The notes under the pieces: model-generated
Told to the model about the DNA's origin: nothing
Databases searched by the model: none
What the model saw: only the letters and a program-made list of their open reading frames with translations
Program-made: the position numbers and the translations under genes
DNA from: Roseivirga sp.
GTDB taxonomy: Bacteria > Bacteroidota > Bacteroidia > Cytophagales > Cyclobacteriaceae
Length of the DNA: 64,000 nucleotides
Assembly (NCBI GenBank): GCA_021404565.1
Contig: JAAWWF010000026.1
Span: 434,001-498,000 of the forward strand
Direction: 5' to 3'
Shown: piece by piece, positions 33,919 through 43,420 of the stretch
How positions within the stretch are numbered: position 1 is the stretch's first letter
Layout of the letters: each line of letters opens with the position of its first letter

Positions 33919-34233
33919 CTACTGCACCACCCGAATCTGCTCGATTCTTAATCTCTCAGGAGCTAAGGCCAGCTGGCTACAATTGGCCGGTTCGTTCAGG
34001 AACTCTACCTTGAGAAAAACCTCAAGATTCTCTTCTCTGAATTGACTGTTCAGTACGTTGGGTACATAGTTCTGACCGTTAATTTCTATCAGCCAGCCAC
34101 AGTCTTCAAGTCCGTTGGCCACTGTGCCTTCAAAGACACGCCCCGTCACTTCATCAATGATAGTATCGTCATCTCCACAGGCAGTAAAGCTGAGGCATAA
34201 GAAGAGGGCTGCAATAATTTTGATGTATTTCAT
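33919..34233 (-). CDS. Small lipoprotein of unknown function
   Basis: A 104-residue lipoprotein starting at 34233 (MKYIKIIAALFLCLSFTACG), with lipobox FTAC and an acidic linker. The mature part (VFEGTVANGLEDCGWLIEINGQNYVPN, FLNEPANCSQL) holds two cysteines and looks like a small all-beta domain; similar lipoproteins are frequent in Bacteroidota. An ATG 10 codons upstream is less likely. It is encoded 57 bp before the oppositely oriented GIY-YIG gene end and downstream of the cysteine desulfurase gene. Confidence 0.75.
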   Translation of the reverse strand: MKYIKIIAALFLCLSFTACGDDDTIIDEVTGRVFEGTVANGLEDCGWLIEINGQNYVPNVLNSQFREENLEVFLKVEFLNEPANCSQLALAPERLRIEQIRVVQ

Positions 34234-34290
34234 TCCGGGAATCTGTTTTTGTATAGACTCCAAAAATCTAAAAAGGTTGGTCGAATCTGA

Positions 34291-35430
34291 TTAAACAACT
34301 GCCGGCTCAACAATTTCCGCAAGTTTCTCAATCACATAATCTACCTCGTCCATCGTGTTGTACTTGCCAAAAGAGAAACGGATGCCTTGTCTGTTCGGGT
34401 CGGCTTTGATACCCGTCAGCACATGTGAGCCCGTATTGGCACCACTGTTACAGGCGCTGCCACCAGAAGCTGAAATGCCATTGATGTCCAGGTTGAAGAG
34501 CAGCATATCGTTGTCTTCATTAGGAGGAAAGCTGACGTTCAGTACAGTGTAAAGGCTGTGTCCTTCCCTGATATCTCCATTAAAAGAAACGCCAGGTACG
34601 GTTTCACGAAGTCTTTCAATCATTCGCGTTTTCAGCGACTGAATATGCTTTTGGTGAGCGTCCATATCTCTGTAAGCAATCTCCAGTGCCTTGGCCATGC
34701 CAATGATGCCGTGTACATTTTCCGTACCACCTCTGTGGTTACGCTCTTGCCCACCGCCATCTATCAGGCGACCGATTTTCTTGCTTTTGCAAACTCTCAG
34801 GAAGCCGATTCCCTTGGGGCCATGCAGCTTATGTGCAGAACCAACCAGGAAGTGACATTGCAATTTTTCCAGGTCATGCCTGAAGTGGCCCATGGTCTGA
34901 ACAGTGTCAGAGTGGAAAACAGCATCGTATTCGTTGCAGATTTCACCGATGCGATCGATGTCCTGAAGCGTGCCGATTTCATTGTTGGCATGCATGGCCG
35001 AAACCATAGAACGTGGATTGTTCTTCAGCAGCTCTATCAGGTGATCGTGATTGATATGCCCTTCGCTGTCAAGCTCCAGGTAGCTCACTTTTACCTTCCC
35101 TTCAGCAGCCAGCTTATCGGCAGTTTGGCCTACAGCTTTATGCTCAATTTTGGTAGTGATGATGTGCTTGAGGTCGTAAGCCTCCACACTGCATCTGATA
35201 GCGGTGTTATCGCCCTCAGTACCTCCCGAGGTAAAGAAAATCTCAGATGGGGTAGTATTTAACAATTGGGCTACGGTTCGTCTGGCATATTCCACCTTAG
35301 ACCTGGCCTCACGACCGTGAGAATGGGTGGAAGAGGGATTGCCATACATATCCAGCATAAGAGGCCTCATGGTCTCAAATACCTCAGGATCAAGTTGCGT
35401 GGTGGCAGCGTTGTCAAAATATACCTTCAT
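34291..35430 (-). CDS. Cysteine desulfurase (NifS/IscS family)
   Basis: A 379-residue PLP enzyme. The N-terminus VYFDNAATTQLDPEV is the family start. The PLP lysine is in GSAHKLHGPKG, and the catalytic cysteine loop is SGGSACNSGANTGSHVL. It removes sulfur from cysteine for iron-sulfur cluster or tRNA thiolation. Its upstream neighbour glmM lies only 4 bp away, so both are in one operon. No scaffold gene (iscU, sufU) is next to it. Confidence 0.94.
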   Translation of the reverse strand: MKVYFDNAATTQLDPEVFETMRPLMLDMYGNPSSTHSHGREARSKVEYARRTVAQLLNTTPSEIFFTSGGTEGDNTAIRCSVEAYDLKHIITTKIEHKAVGQTADKLAAEGKVKVSYLELDSEGHINHDHLIELLKNNPRSMVSAMHANNEIGTLQDIDRIGEICNEYDAVFHSDTVQTMGHFRHDLEKLQCHFLVGSAHKLHGPKGIGFLRVCKSKKIGRLIDGGGQERNHRGGTENVHGIIGMAKALEIAYRDMDAHQKHIQSLKTRMIERLRETVPGVSFNGDIREGHSLYTVLNVSFPPNEDNDMLLFNLDINGISASGGSACNSGANTGSHVLTGIKADPNRQGIRFSFGKYNTMDEVDYVIEKLAEIVEPAVV

Positions 35431-35434
35431 CTTT

Positions 35435-36826
35435 CTACGCGTTTGTGGATACTATCTCTTTTATATCGGCCATTATTTTTTGGGCCAGGTGTTCAGCCGT
35501 TACCTGCGACTCCGATTCTGAGTAAATCCGAATGATCGGCTCGGTGTTCGACTTTCTCAAATGTACCCATTCTTTGTCAAACTCTATTTTTACTCCGTCA
35601 ATTGTGTTTACAGGCTGGTTTTTATACTTTTCCTCAATGCCTCTGAGTACTTCATCTACGTTGATCTCAGGCGAGAGGTCTATTTTGTTTTTTGATATAT
35701 GGTAGTTAGGGTAGCTTGCTCTTAACATAGAGGTGCGCTTTCCATATTTAGCCAGGTGCGTGAGAAAAAGTGCTATACCTACCAGGGCATCACGACCGTA
35801 GTGCAGCTCAGGGTAAATAATACCTCCATTGCCCTCACCACCGATGATCGCATTGGTCTCTTTCATTTTTACAACCACATTTACCTCGCCTACGGCTGCG
35901 GCTTCATAGTTACCACCATGCTTTTCAGTAACATCTCTGAGAGCCCGGGTTGAAGAGAGGTTGGAAACAGTATTTCCCATCTCGTTTTGCAGTATATAAT
36001 CGGCCACGGCTACCAGGGTATACTCCTCGCCAAAGGGGGTCCCGTCTTCACAAAGCAGTGCCAGTCGATCTACATCCGGGTCTACCACAATACCCAGGTC
36101 GTATTGACCATTTTCCAATACACCTGAAATTTGTCCCAGGTGTTCGGGAAGTGGCTCCGGGTTATGTGGAAAGAGTCCGTTGGGCTCACAGTTGAGCTCT
36201 TTGACCTCGGCTACGCCTAATGCCTTTAAGAGTGGAGGCAGGGCGATTCCTCCTGTGGAGTTAACACAGTCAATTACCAGTTTGAAATTAGCAGCCTTAA
36301 TGGCTTCTACATCTACCAGGGGCAATTGTAAAACAGCGTCTATGTGTTTGTCAATTTGTGTGTCGTCTGTTTCGTACTTGCCCAGTGCTTTCACATCAGC
36401 AAAGTCAAAGGCCTCTTTTTCAGCGATGGCCAGTATGTCTGTACCGTCTTGCCCGCTGATAAATTCCCCTTTGTCATTCAGAAGTTTGAGGGCATTCCAT
36501 TGCACAGGATTATGGCTGGCAGTCAGTATAATACCACCTCCGGCTTCCTCGCTTACAACGGCCATTTCTACGGTAGGAGTAGTAGAAAGGCCAAGGTCTA
36601 CCACATCCAGGCCAAGACCTGAAAGAGTGGCACATACCAATGAAGAGATCATTTCGCCAGAGGGTCTGGCATCTCTTCCGATAACAATCTTTTTGTTGTC
36701 AGAATTTTGCTTTACCCAGGTACCATAGGCAGCAGCAAACTTTACTGCATCTACAGGGGTAAGTGATTCTCCTACAGCACCGCCAATTGTTCCGCGGATA
36801 CCTGAAATGGACTTAATTAATGTCAC
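35435..36826 (-). CDS. glmM: Phosphoglucosamine mutase
   Basis: A 463-residue phosphohexomutase. The serine loop is LTASHNPVQWN, the metal-binding loop is VDPDVDRLALL, the sugar-binding loop is GGEGNGGI and the phosphate-binding loop is RKSNTEPIIRIYSE. The short N-terminus and total length fit GlmM, which makes glucosamine-1-phosphate for peptidoglycan and LPS; a phosphomannomutase activity cannot be excluded. It is followed after 4 bp by the cysteine desulfurase gene. Confidence 0.9.
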   Translation of the reverse strand: MTLIKSISGIRGTIGGAVGESLTPVDAVKFAAAYGTWVKQNSDNKKIVIGRDARPSGEMISSLVCATLSGLGLDVVDLGLSTTPTVEMAVVSEEAGGGIILTASHNPVQWNALKLLNDKGEFISGQDGTDILAIAEKEAFDFADVKALGKYETDDTQIDKHIDAVLQLPLVDVEAIKAANFKLVIDCVNSTGGIALPPLLKALGVAEVKELNCEPNGLFPHNPEPLPEHLGQISGVLENGQYDLGIVVDPDVDRLALLCEDGTPFGEEYTLVAVADYILQNEMGNTVSNLSSTRALRDVTEKHGGNYEAAAVGEVNVVVKMKETNAIIGGEGNGGIIYPELHYGRDALVGIALFLTHLAKYGKRTSMLRASYPNYHISKNKIDLSPEINVDEVLRGIEEKYKNQPVNTIDGVKIEFDKEWVHLRKSNTEPIIRIYSESESQVTAEHLAQKIMADIKEIVSTNA

Positions 36827-36929
36827 AGATTACTGAGTTAAGATGATGGCACAAAGCTAGTAAAAAGCGTACAACGAGCACACGATTTTCAAGCTTGTGG
36901 AAAAATTGTCGATAAGTAGAGGGAAGTGA

Positions 36930-37160
36930 TTATTTGAACTTTGACAGCACCTTGTCTACCTCGTTGTCCGGGTTACCACAGGCCTCGCCTGCTTTGAGGT
37001 CTTTGCCGCAGTAGCCGCATCTTACGCCTTCCTTATTAAGAAAAGGACTTTGCGAAGCGCAGGTACCCTTAAATTCTCCGTTTTTGAGCAGGAGCAGTCT
37101 TACAGACATCCCTACAAAAAACAACCCGATCAAAATCAATGTGAAGACAAACGTGCTCAT
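36930..37160 (-). CDS. Small membrane protein with cysteine-rich tail
   Basis: A 76-residue protein. One N-terminal TM (residues 4-25) is followed by a cytoplasmic or periplasmic tail with four cysteines (GTCASQS, RCGYCGKD, EACGNPD). The size and layout recall NqrM-type assembly factors, but the spacing of the cysteines differs, so this is only an analogy. Possible metal binding through CGYC plus the other cysteines. It is monocistronic and divergent from mazG. Confidence 0.65.
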   Translation of the reverse strand: MSTFVFTLILIGLFFVGMSVRLLLLKNGEFKGTCASQSPFLNKEGVRCGYCGKDLKAGEACGNPDNEVDKVLSKFK

Positions 37161-37246
37161 AGCTCACTAATTTGAGACAAAATTAATATTGTTTATGGCT
37201 TAACACTACCTTTGGAGCATAAGTTTCTCCAAACCAAGCAAATCAA

Positions 37247-38056
37247 GTGATTCAACCACCCCAAGACGAAAAAAGACAGGAAAAACTGGCCGCTTTTGAT
37301 CGTTTACTTAGCATTATGGACGAGCTCAGGCTCAACTGTCCATGGGATAAAAAACAGACCCTGGAAACTATCAGACACCTTACCATTGAAGAAACTTATG
37401 AGCTATCGGACGCGATTCTCGAGAATGATCTGGATGAGGTAAAGAAAGAAATTGGCGACCTGATGCTGCACATGGTGTTCTACTCAAAGATTGCCGATGA
37501 AAAAAAGGCCTTTGATATAGCCGATGCACTGAATTCTATCAGTGACAAGCTGGTGCATCGTCATCCGCATATTTATGGAGATGTGGAGGCCAATGATGAA
37601 GAGGCTGTAAAGGCCAACTGGGAGAAGATTAAGCTTAAGGAGAAAGGAAATACCTCCGTATTGGGTGGAGTGCCCAAAAGCCTGCCAGCCATGGTCAAGG
37701 CGGTGCGTATCCAGGATAAAGCCCGGGGAGTTGGTTTTGACTGGGAAAAGAAGGAGCAGGTTTGGGAAAAGGTTGAGGAAGAGATGCAGGAGTTCAAAAG
37801 TGAATTCAACATTGCTGAGGGTGCCGAGATTAATAAAGAGCGGGTGATGGGAGAGTTTGGAGACATGCTCTTTTCGCTTGTGAATTATAGCCGCTTTATA
37901 GACATAGATCCTGAAGAGGCACTCGAGAGAACGAATAAGAAGTTTATAAAGCGCTTTCAATACCTGGAGAGCGAATCTAAAAAAGATGGCAAGAGTATCG
38001 CTGATATGTCTCTGGCAGAAATGGACGAATATTGGGAGAGGGCCAAGAAGCTGTAA
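37247..38056 (+). CDS. mazG: Nucleoside triphosphate pyrophosphohydrolase
   Basis: A 269-residue protein with two MazG domains. The first includes CPWDKKQTLETIRHLTIEETYEL and the E-x-x-E-x12-28-E-x-x-D pattern (EIGDLMLHMVF). The second includes GEFGDMLFSLVNYSRF. It degrades non-canonical or excess NTPs. The start is a GTG at 37247: no in-frame ATG precedes the conserved N-terminal helix and a stop codon lies just upstream. Confidence 0.94.
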   Translation: MIQPPQDEKRQEKLAAFDRLLSIMDELRLNCPWDKKQTLETIRHLTIEETYELSDAILENDLDEVKKEIGDLMLHMVFYSKIADEKKAFDIADALNSISDKLVHRHPHIYGDVEANDEEAVKANWEKIKLKEKGNTSVLGGVPKSLPAMVKAVRIQDKARGVGFDWEKKEQVWEKVEEEMQEFKSEFNIAEGAEINKERVMGEFGDMLFSLVNYSRFIDIDPEEALERTNKKFIKRFQYLESESKKDGKSIADMSLAEMDEYWERAKKL

Positions 38057-38151
38057 TGCTCAGTCTCAGGTGATGCACAAAGCCGTCATCCCTCCCGCTT
38101 TTTCTCTAAATTTGCAAACAATCTCCAATCAGGCCCTTCAGTACATAAATA

Positions 38152-39927
38152 ATGAAACGACCCAAGTGGCTTTCCAGATTACTAGTTTGGCGCATCAGGC
38201 ATATGAGCTCGCGAAACTTTATTATGGTGCTGGGAGGCATTGTCGGCATATTAGGGGGCATTGCTGCCGTGTCCTTAAAAAGCGCGGTACATTACCTTCA
38301 GGTGCTCTTGCTCGACTTTCAGGATATTTTTAATGAGTATGTTTTCCTCATCTATCCTTTGTTGGGTATCGCGCTCACAGCATTTGTGGCCGATCGCATA
38401 CTGAAAGAGCGCTTGGGGCACGGGGTTACCAGCATTCTCTACGCTATCTCCAAGAAGTCGAGCATTATTACCCAGGCTAAGATGTACAGCCGAATGGTTA
38501 CCTCCTGCATCACAGTAGGCTTTGGTGGCTCTGTCGGGCTGGAGGCGCCCATTGTAGTGACGGGGTCTGCCATCGGCTCCAACCTGGGCCAGCTGATGCA
38601 TCTGAATTATAAGCAGCGCACTCTCATGATCGGCTGTGGGGCAGCAGCAGCCATTTCAGGAATTTTTAACTCACCAGTGGCGGGTGTCATATTTAGTGTA
38701 GAGGTAATTCTCACTGATGTTACCATTGCCGCTTTTATCCCTTTGCTGATAGCTTCTGTGGTGGGCTCTTTTGTGTCGATGCTCTTACTGGGAGAGGCCG
38801 TACTTTTTTCTTTTGATCTGAAAGACCCCTTTACCGCTTCCGATTTTCCATTCTACCTGCTATTGGGTGCTATATGTGGCTTGGTGTCGGTTTATTTCAC
38901 GCGGGTCACGCTATTGGGTGAATATATGATTACCCGGATTCCCAGCAGAATATGGAGAGCCGTCTTAGGCGGGCTGGCTTTGGGTCTGATCATTTTCTTT
39001 TTTCACCCAATCTATGGTGAGGGCTATAACTCCATTACTGAAATTCTGGATGGGCGACCTGTAGAAATGCTGGCCGAGAGCTTTTTCTTGTCTGATGTTG
39101 ATGGAAAGCTGCCCCTGATTTTGTTTGCCCTGGGTGTCTTGCTTTTGAAACCCCTGGCGACCGGTGCCACCATCGGGGCCGGAGGAAACGGAGGTATTTT
39201 TGCCCCCTCACTTTTCGTGGGCGGCTTCACGGGTTATATCTTTTCAGAAAGCGCCAACCTGCTCAACCTCGGCAAAACACTTTCTACCAGCAATTTTACC
39301 CTGGTAGGTATGTGTGGGGTAATGAGTGGTGTGCTGCATGCTCCCTTGACGGCAATCTTTCTGATAGCAGAGATCACTAGTGGCTATACCCTTTTCCTGC
39401 CGCTGATGCTGGTGTCGGCCATTGCCTTAAGTACCAGCAGCTACTTTGAGAAATACTCCTTTTATACCGGCAAGCTGATCAAGCGGGGAGACCTCATCCC
39501 ATATGACAAGGATCGTCAGGTGCTGAGCCTTATTAAAATGGATAAGCTGATAGAAAGAGATCTTTTAACCATTCACCCTGATCAGTCTCTGGGCGATTTA
39601 GTGGAGCTGGTAAGGCGCTCAAAACGGAACATATTCCCTGTAGTGAATGATGAGGGAGAGCTTCTGGGTATCATCACCCTGGATGACATCAGAGAAATAA
39701 TGTTTGATGAGTTGTCCCAAAAAAGTGTAATTGCAGCCACTTTGATGCACAAACCTCCTGATACGGTTTCGTCTGAGGCGAAAATGCAGGATGTGATGAA
39801 TAAATTTGAAAGAACGGGAGCCTGGAATTTGCCGGTAATCGACAATGGAAAGTACCTGGGTATCGTTTCAAAGTCACGAATCTTCAATGCATATCGCACC
39901 CGTTTGAGAAGGCAGCATAAAGAATAG
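38152..39927 (+). CDS. CLC-family chloride channel/antiporter with CBS domains
   Basis: A 591-residue membrane protein. The CLC core (about 25-430) includes GFGGSVGLEAP (position of GREGP, keeping the gating Glu) and GAGGNGGIFAPSLFVGG (GxFxP motif). The C-terminus holds two CBS motifs (about 460-585): IHPDQSLGDLVELVRRSKR and VSSEAKMQDVMNKFERTGA. It carries Cl- with or without H+. It starts 95 bp after mazG. A 567-bp non-coding stretch follows. Confidence 0.93.
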   Translation: MKRPKWLSRLLVWRIRHMSSRNFIMVLGGIVGILGGIAAVSLKSAVHYLQVLLLDFQDIFNEYVFLIYPLLGIALTAFVADRILKERLGHGVTSILYAISKKSSIITQAKMYSRMVTSCITVGFGGSVGLEAPIVVTGSAIGSNLGQLMHLNYKQRTLMIGCGAAAAISGIFNSPVAGVIFSVEVILTDVTIAAFIPLLIASVVGSFVSMLLLGEAVLFSFDLKDPFTASDFPFYLLLGAICGLVSVYFTRVTLLGEYMITRIPSRIWRAVLGGLALGLIIFFFHPIYGEGYNSITEILDGRPVEMLAESFFLSDVDGKLPLILFALGVLLLKPLATGATIGAGGNGGIFAPSLFVGGFTGYIFSESANLLNLGKTLSTSNFTLVGMCGVMSGVLHAPLTAIFLIAEITSGYTLFLPLMLVSAIALSTSSYFEKYSFYTGKLIKRGDLIPYDKDRQVLSLIKMDKLIERDLLTIHPDQSLGDLVELVRRSKRNIFPVVNDEGELLGIITLDDIREIMFDELSQKSVIAATLMHKPPDTVSSEAKMQDVMNKFERTGAWNLPVIDNGKYLGIVSKSRIFNAYRTRLRRQHKE

Positions 39928-40494
39928 ATTGCCTACAGTTTCCTTAAAATTCAGTAAATCAATCCCTTAAGAAAATCTGACACATTTGAATTGAATTTTG
40001 CGAAGAAGCAATTTTTTGATTCAGTTATCAACAAAAATTCAGAAAAGGATTTTCATCTTAAATCGTTGATAAACAAGGGGTTGTAGAAAGTCCGTGGATA
40101 ACTGTGGATAACTTTTAACGTTTGTGGAAAAGTCGTCTTGATTTTTTTGATTCTATATTTTGTCTAAAAAGTCTGGAAAAATTTACCCTAAACCGACCTT
40201 TTTAGTTAATGAAATTTTTTCTGAAAACAGGATTTGAGGCCTCTATATTTTCAATCGTTTTCGTACCGTTTCTGTAAGAGAACTTGCTGTAAGGACATAA
40301 ATGGACGATTATGTAATTGTTAAGCGAAAGGAGGACGTTCTTAAAGGCTTGGTTATCTACAGAGAATATTGGGATAACATAAGACTTTTCCAAAATCGAG
40401 AATATTAGAAAAGTGATATTATGAGGTTTTGACGTTTTTGTGTAATGCCTTACCAACCAGTCTGAAAATTCAAGAGATGATTCATTTTACAGTG
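39928..40494. other. AT-rich non-coding stretch with DnaA-box cluster, candidate replication origin
   Basis: No credible gene. One exact DnaA box (TGTGGATAA, 40103-40111, minus orientation of TTATCCACA) is flanked by CGTGGATAA (40093-40101) and TGTGGAAAA (40123-40131), each with one mismatch and placed 10 and 20 bp from it. TTATCAACA is at 40025-40033, a weaker CGTTGATAA at 40064-40072 and TTATCTACA at 40353-40361. AT-rich runs lie on both sides (39961-40020 and 40140-40260). This is the composition expected of oriC. Whether a GC-skew switch occurs here could not be computed. Confidence 0.5.
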
Positions 40495-40998
40495 ATGCAA
40501 AAGCAAATTCTTTTATGTGTATTGTCCGGGCTGTTTTTTTGGTCCTGTGCTGGTAATACGGCCGATCAGGTACAGGAAGCACCGAAAGTGATAAAGTGGG
40601 ATGGCCTGGAGGCGGTGATCAACAAGAAGTCTGAAAAACTGCAGGTAATTAACTTCTGGGCTACATGGTGTGCACCCTGTATCAAAGAGCTGCCATATTT
40701 TGAGGAGGTGAATGAAAGCAGCAGTGACAAGATAGATGTTACGCTCATATCGCTTGACTTTGCTGATGAATTTGAAAAGCGCGTACTGCCCTTTGTAGAG
40801 AAGCGAAACCTGCGGTCTCGGGTAATGCTGTTAGATGAGATTGACTATAATTCGTGGATAGATAAGGTGGACCCGAGCTGGTCTGGCGCGATTCCTGCTA
40901 CATTAATAATTAACCCCTCAAATGGAAAAAGAAAGTTCCTGGAAAAAGAATTGAACGAAGGGGAGTTGAATTCGTTAATTGAGGAGATTTTAAACTAA
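40495..40998 (+). CDS. TlpA/ResA-like lipoprotein thiol-disulfide oxidoreductase
   Basis: A 167-residue protein starting at ATG 40495 (MQKQILLCVLSG). The lipobox is FWSC and the thioredoxin active site is WCAPC in FWATWCAPCIKELP. The cis-proline region is GAIPATLII. It is anchored in a membrane facing the periplasm and probably reduces apocytochromes or other proteins. It is followed after 11 bp by a second thioredoxin-fold gene. Confidence 0.88.
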   Translation: MQKQILLCVLSGLFFWSCAGNTADQVQEAPKVIKWDGLEAVINKKSEKLQVINFWATWCAPCIKELPYFEEVNESSSDKIDVTLISLDFADEFEKRVLPFVEKRNLRSRVMLLDEIDYNSWIDKVDPSWSGAIPATLIINPSNGKRKFLEKELNEGELNSLIEEILN

Positions 40999-41009
40999 AC
41001 CTGAAAGCT

Positions 41010-41618
41010 ATGAACTATGTAAGCTCAATACTGATAAGCGCTTTTCTTCTGATAGGTGGCTTTACGGCAGAGGATGCCGGAGTAAAGGTAGGCGATACCG
41101 CCATAGATTTTAATCTGAAGAATGTGGATGGCAAAATGATTTCTCTGAAGTCGGATGCCAATGCTAAGGGATACATTTTGGTATTTACCTGCAACACCTG
41201 TCCGTATTCTAAAATGTACGAAGACAGAATTATCGCCTTACATAAAAAGTATGCAGGTCAGGGTTATCCTGTCGTGGCCATTCAGCCAAACAATGCTGAT
41301 AAGTCACCTGGTGACTCTTATCCTAATATGCAGAAGCGAGCCAAAGAAAAGGGCTTTCCTTTCCCTTATGTGCTGGATGAAACTCAGGAAACCACGGAAG
41401 CTTATGGTGCTACCAATACACCCCATGTTTATGTCTTGAACAAGGAAGGTGGTGACTTCAAAGTCGCCTACATTGGTGCTATTGACAATAATAGCAGAAA
41501 TGCCAGTGCTGCTACCCGTAGGTATGTAGAGGAAGCCATTGATGCACTTTCAGCCGGAAACAGCGTAGGCACCAGCGATACCAAAGCGATTGGTTGCACC
41601 ATTAAATGGGCCAACTAA
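41010..41618 (+). CDS. Exported thioredoxin-fold (redoxin/AhpC-TSA) protein
   Basis: A 202-residue protein with a signal peptide (1-19). The N-terminal segment KVGDTAIDFNLKNVDGK is the redoxin start, and the active site is TCNTCPYSKMYE (CxxC). A further Cys lies at the C-terminus (IGCTIKW). The type is a Bacteroidota redoxin family of unknown target. It is co-transcribed with the TlpA-like gene upstream. Confidence 0.85.
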   Translation: MNYVSSILISAFLLIGGFTAEDAGVKVGDTAIDFNLKNVDGKMISLKSDANAKGYILVFTCNTCPYSKMYEDRIIALHKKYAGQGYPVVAIQPNNADKSPGDSYPNMQKRAKEKGFPFPYVLDETQETTEAYGATNTPHVYVLNKEGGDFKVAYIGAIDNNSRNASAATRRYVEEAIDALSAGNSVGTSDTKAIGCTIKWAN

Positions 41619-41877
41619 GCAGCAGAGCTGCTGGTTATTGGTTGATTAGTTATTTGTGGGTTGGGGCCCGTCAGACCGCAGGTCAGGCGGATTAGGATAC
41701 AATGGTGCTTGTTATAATAGGCTAATTTTGACTAAAACCCCTTTTAGGGACTGAGTTATGGGTTAAAGTTTTTTAGTGAATAGAGTCTGTTGACTATTTG
41801 CAGCTGGGTGTAGTGATTAACATTCCATCAAGGTCTGGTATGAGTATTTTCGCCTGAACCATTAACCAATAACTAAC

Positions 41878-43407
41878 CTACACTTCAGCCACTTCCATCA
41901 TCTTTAAGATATCATCGAGGTACTCCCTTGAATTGGAGAGCCTGGGTACTTTATGCTGCCCGCCCAGCTTGCCTCTGCCTTTCATCCATTGGTAGAAGGT
42001 GCCGGGTTCAGCTTTATGCATGATAGGAAGACTTAGCGCTATGTTGCGATAACGCTTGGCATCATAGTCTGAATTGAGCTCTCTCAGAGCTTCATCTAGT
42101 TTTTGAGTAAAGCGTTGCAGATCATCCGGGTCTTTTTCAAACTCCACGATCCATTCGTGTGCTCCCTTTTCATTTTTAGCCAGGTATTTAGGAGCTGCGG
42201 TAAAGTTGTTGATCATCGCTCCCGTTTTCTCACAGGCAATTTCAATGGCTTTTTCAGCATTTTCAATAACCACTTCCTCGCCAAAAGCATTGATGAAATG
42301 TTTGGTACGACCGGAAATCTTAATGCGGAATGGATCGGTGGAGGTAAACTGTACAGTGTCTCCAATCTGGTACCTCCAAAGGCCGGCATTGGTAGAAATG
42401 AGAATGGCATAGTGCTCCCCCATTTTTACCTCATCGAGGCCTACAACTTTAGGTGAAGGCTTGTGGATTTCGGCAAAGGGTATAAACTCATAGTAAATAC
42501 CATAATCCAGCATAAGCAACATATCGTCACCATGCTTTTGGTCCTGAAGCCCGAAGAAACCCTCGGAGGCGTTATAGGTCTCCATATAACGCATGTCATC
42601 AGAAGGGATTAAGCTCTTGAATATGCTGCGATAGGGGCCAAAGGCGACTGCACCGTGAAAGAAGACCTCCAGATTAGGCCAGACTTCCAGAATATGGGAA
42701 GCGCCCTTGATTTCCACAATCTTCTGAAGAAGCACCAATGTCCAGGTAGGCACACCTGATATACTTGTTACATCCTCTTCCATGGTCATCCGGGCCATCT
42801 TGTCAATCTTGGACTCCCATTCATCCATCAGCGCAATGTCCAGCGAAGGGGTTCGCACAAACTTTGTCCAGTAGGGAAGGTTTGACATGATTACCGCAGA
42901 TACATCCCCGTAATAGGATTCCTTGTTGACATCAAAATGGTTGACTTGCTGGCTGCCACCTATGGTCAGTCCTTTACCATCGAAAAGAGTGGTATCGGGG
43001 TAGTTGTTGCAATACAGCCCGAGCATGTCCTTACCTCCTTTGAAGTGGCAATCTTCCAGGGCGTCATAGGAGACGGGAATAAACTTGCTCCTGGCATTGG
43101 TTGTACCCGATGACTTGGCAAACCACTTTACATCTGATGGCCAGAGCAGGTTTTGCTCGCCTGTCATATTCCGTTCTATATAGGGGTGAATGTCTTCGTA
43201 GGTGAAGGTGGGTATCATTCTGCGGTACTGCTCTGCAGTGTGTATGTCTGCAAAGCCATGTGTACGACCAAATTCGGTGTTACGTGCGGTGGTAATTAAT
43301 TTTTTAAAAAGCTCGTCCTGTACCTCAAGCGGATACTTCATGAAAAGCTCAATCTGGTGCATGCGCTTTTTCATGACCCAGGTCAATATGGAGTTGAGTA
43401 TGGCCAA
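41878..43407 (-). CDS. GH3-family acyl-adenylate-forming enzyme
   Basis: A 509-residue protein with the GH3 domain throughout: the ATP loop KSSGTTNARSKFIPVS, FTYEDIHPYIERN near residue 70, and ETYNASEGFFGLQDQ. Plant GH3 proteins conjugate amino acids to hormones; bacterial members have unknown substrates. Length is typical (500-510). It follows lptB by 13 bp on the same strand, so the two are likely co-transcribed. Confidence 0.9.
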   Translation of the reverse strand: MAILNSILTWVMKKRMHQIELFMKYPLEVQDELFKKLITTARNTEFGRTHGFADIHTAEQYRRMIPTFTYEDIHPYIERNMTGEQNLLWPSDVKWFAKSSGTTNARSKFIPVSYDALEDCHFKGGKDMLGLYCNNYPDTTLFDGKGLTIGGSQQVNHFDVNKESYYGDVSAVIMSNLPYWTKFVRTPSLDIALMDEWESKIDKMARMTMEEDVTSISGVPTWTLVLLQKIVEIKGASHILEVWPNLEVFFHGAVAFGPYRSIFKSLIPSDDMRYMETYNASEGFFGLQDQKHGDDMLLMLDYGIYYEFIPFAEIHKPSPKVVGLDEVKMGEHYAILISTNAGLWRYQIGDTVQFTSTDPFRIKISGRTKHFINAFGEEVVIENAEKAIEIACEKTGAMINNFTAAPKYLAKNEKGAHEWIVEFEKDPDDLQRFTQKLDEALRELNSDYDAKRYRNIALSLPIMHKAEPGTFYQWMKGRGKLGGQHKVPRLSNSREYLDDILKMMEVAEV

Positions 43408-43420
43408 GGTGTGTTATTTT

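Noticed and set aside
36896-36904. Single DnaA-box-like TGTGGAAAA next to glmM
   Set aside because: An isolated one-mismatch site with no cluster; such sites occur by chance.
40202-40456. 84-residue minus-strand frame in the DnaA-box region
   Set aside because: AT-rich low-information sequence in a non-coding stretch, no motif, overlapping the candidate origin.
41619-41877. Similar words (TTATTGGTT / AACCAATAA) at both ends of this intergenic stretch, as in a small mobile element
   Set aside because: The match is short and low-complexity; no clear terminal repeat or duplication could be defined.
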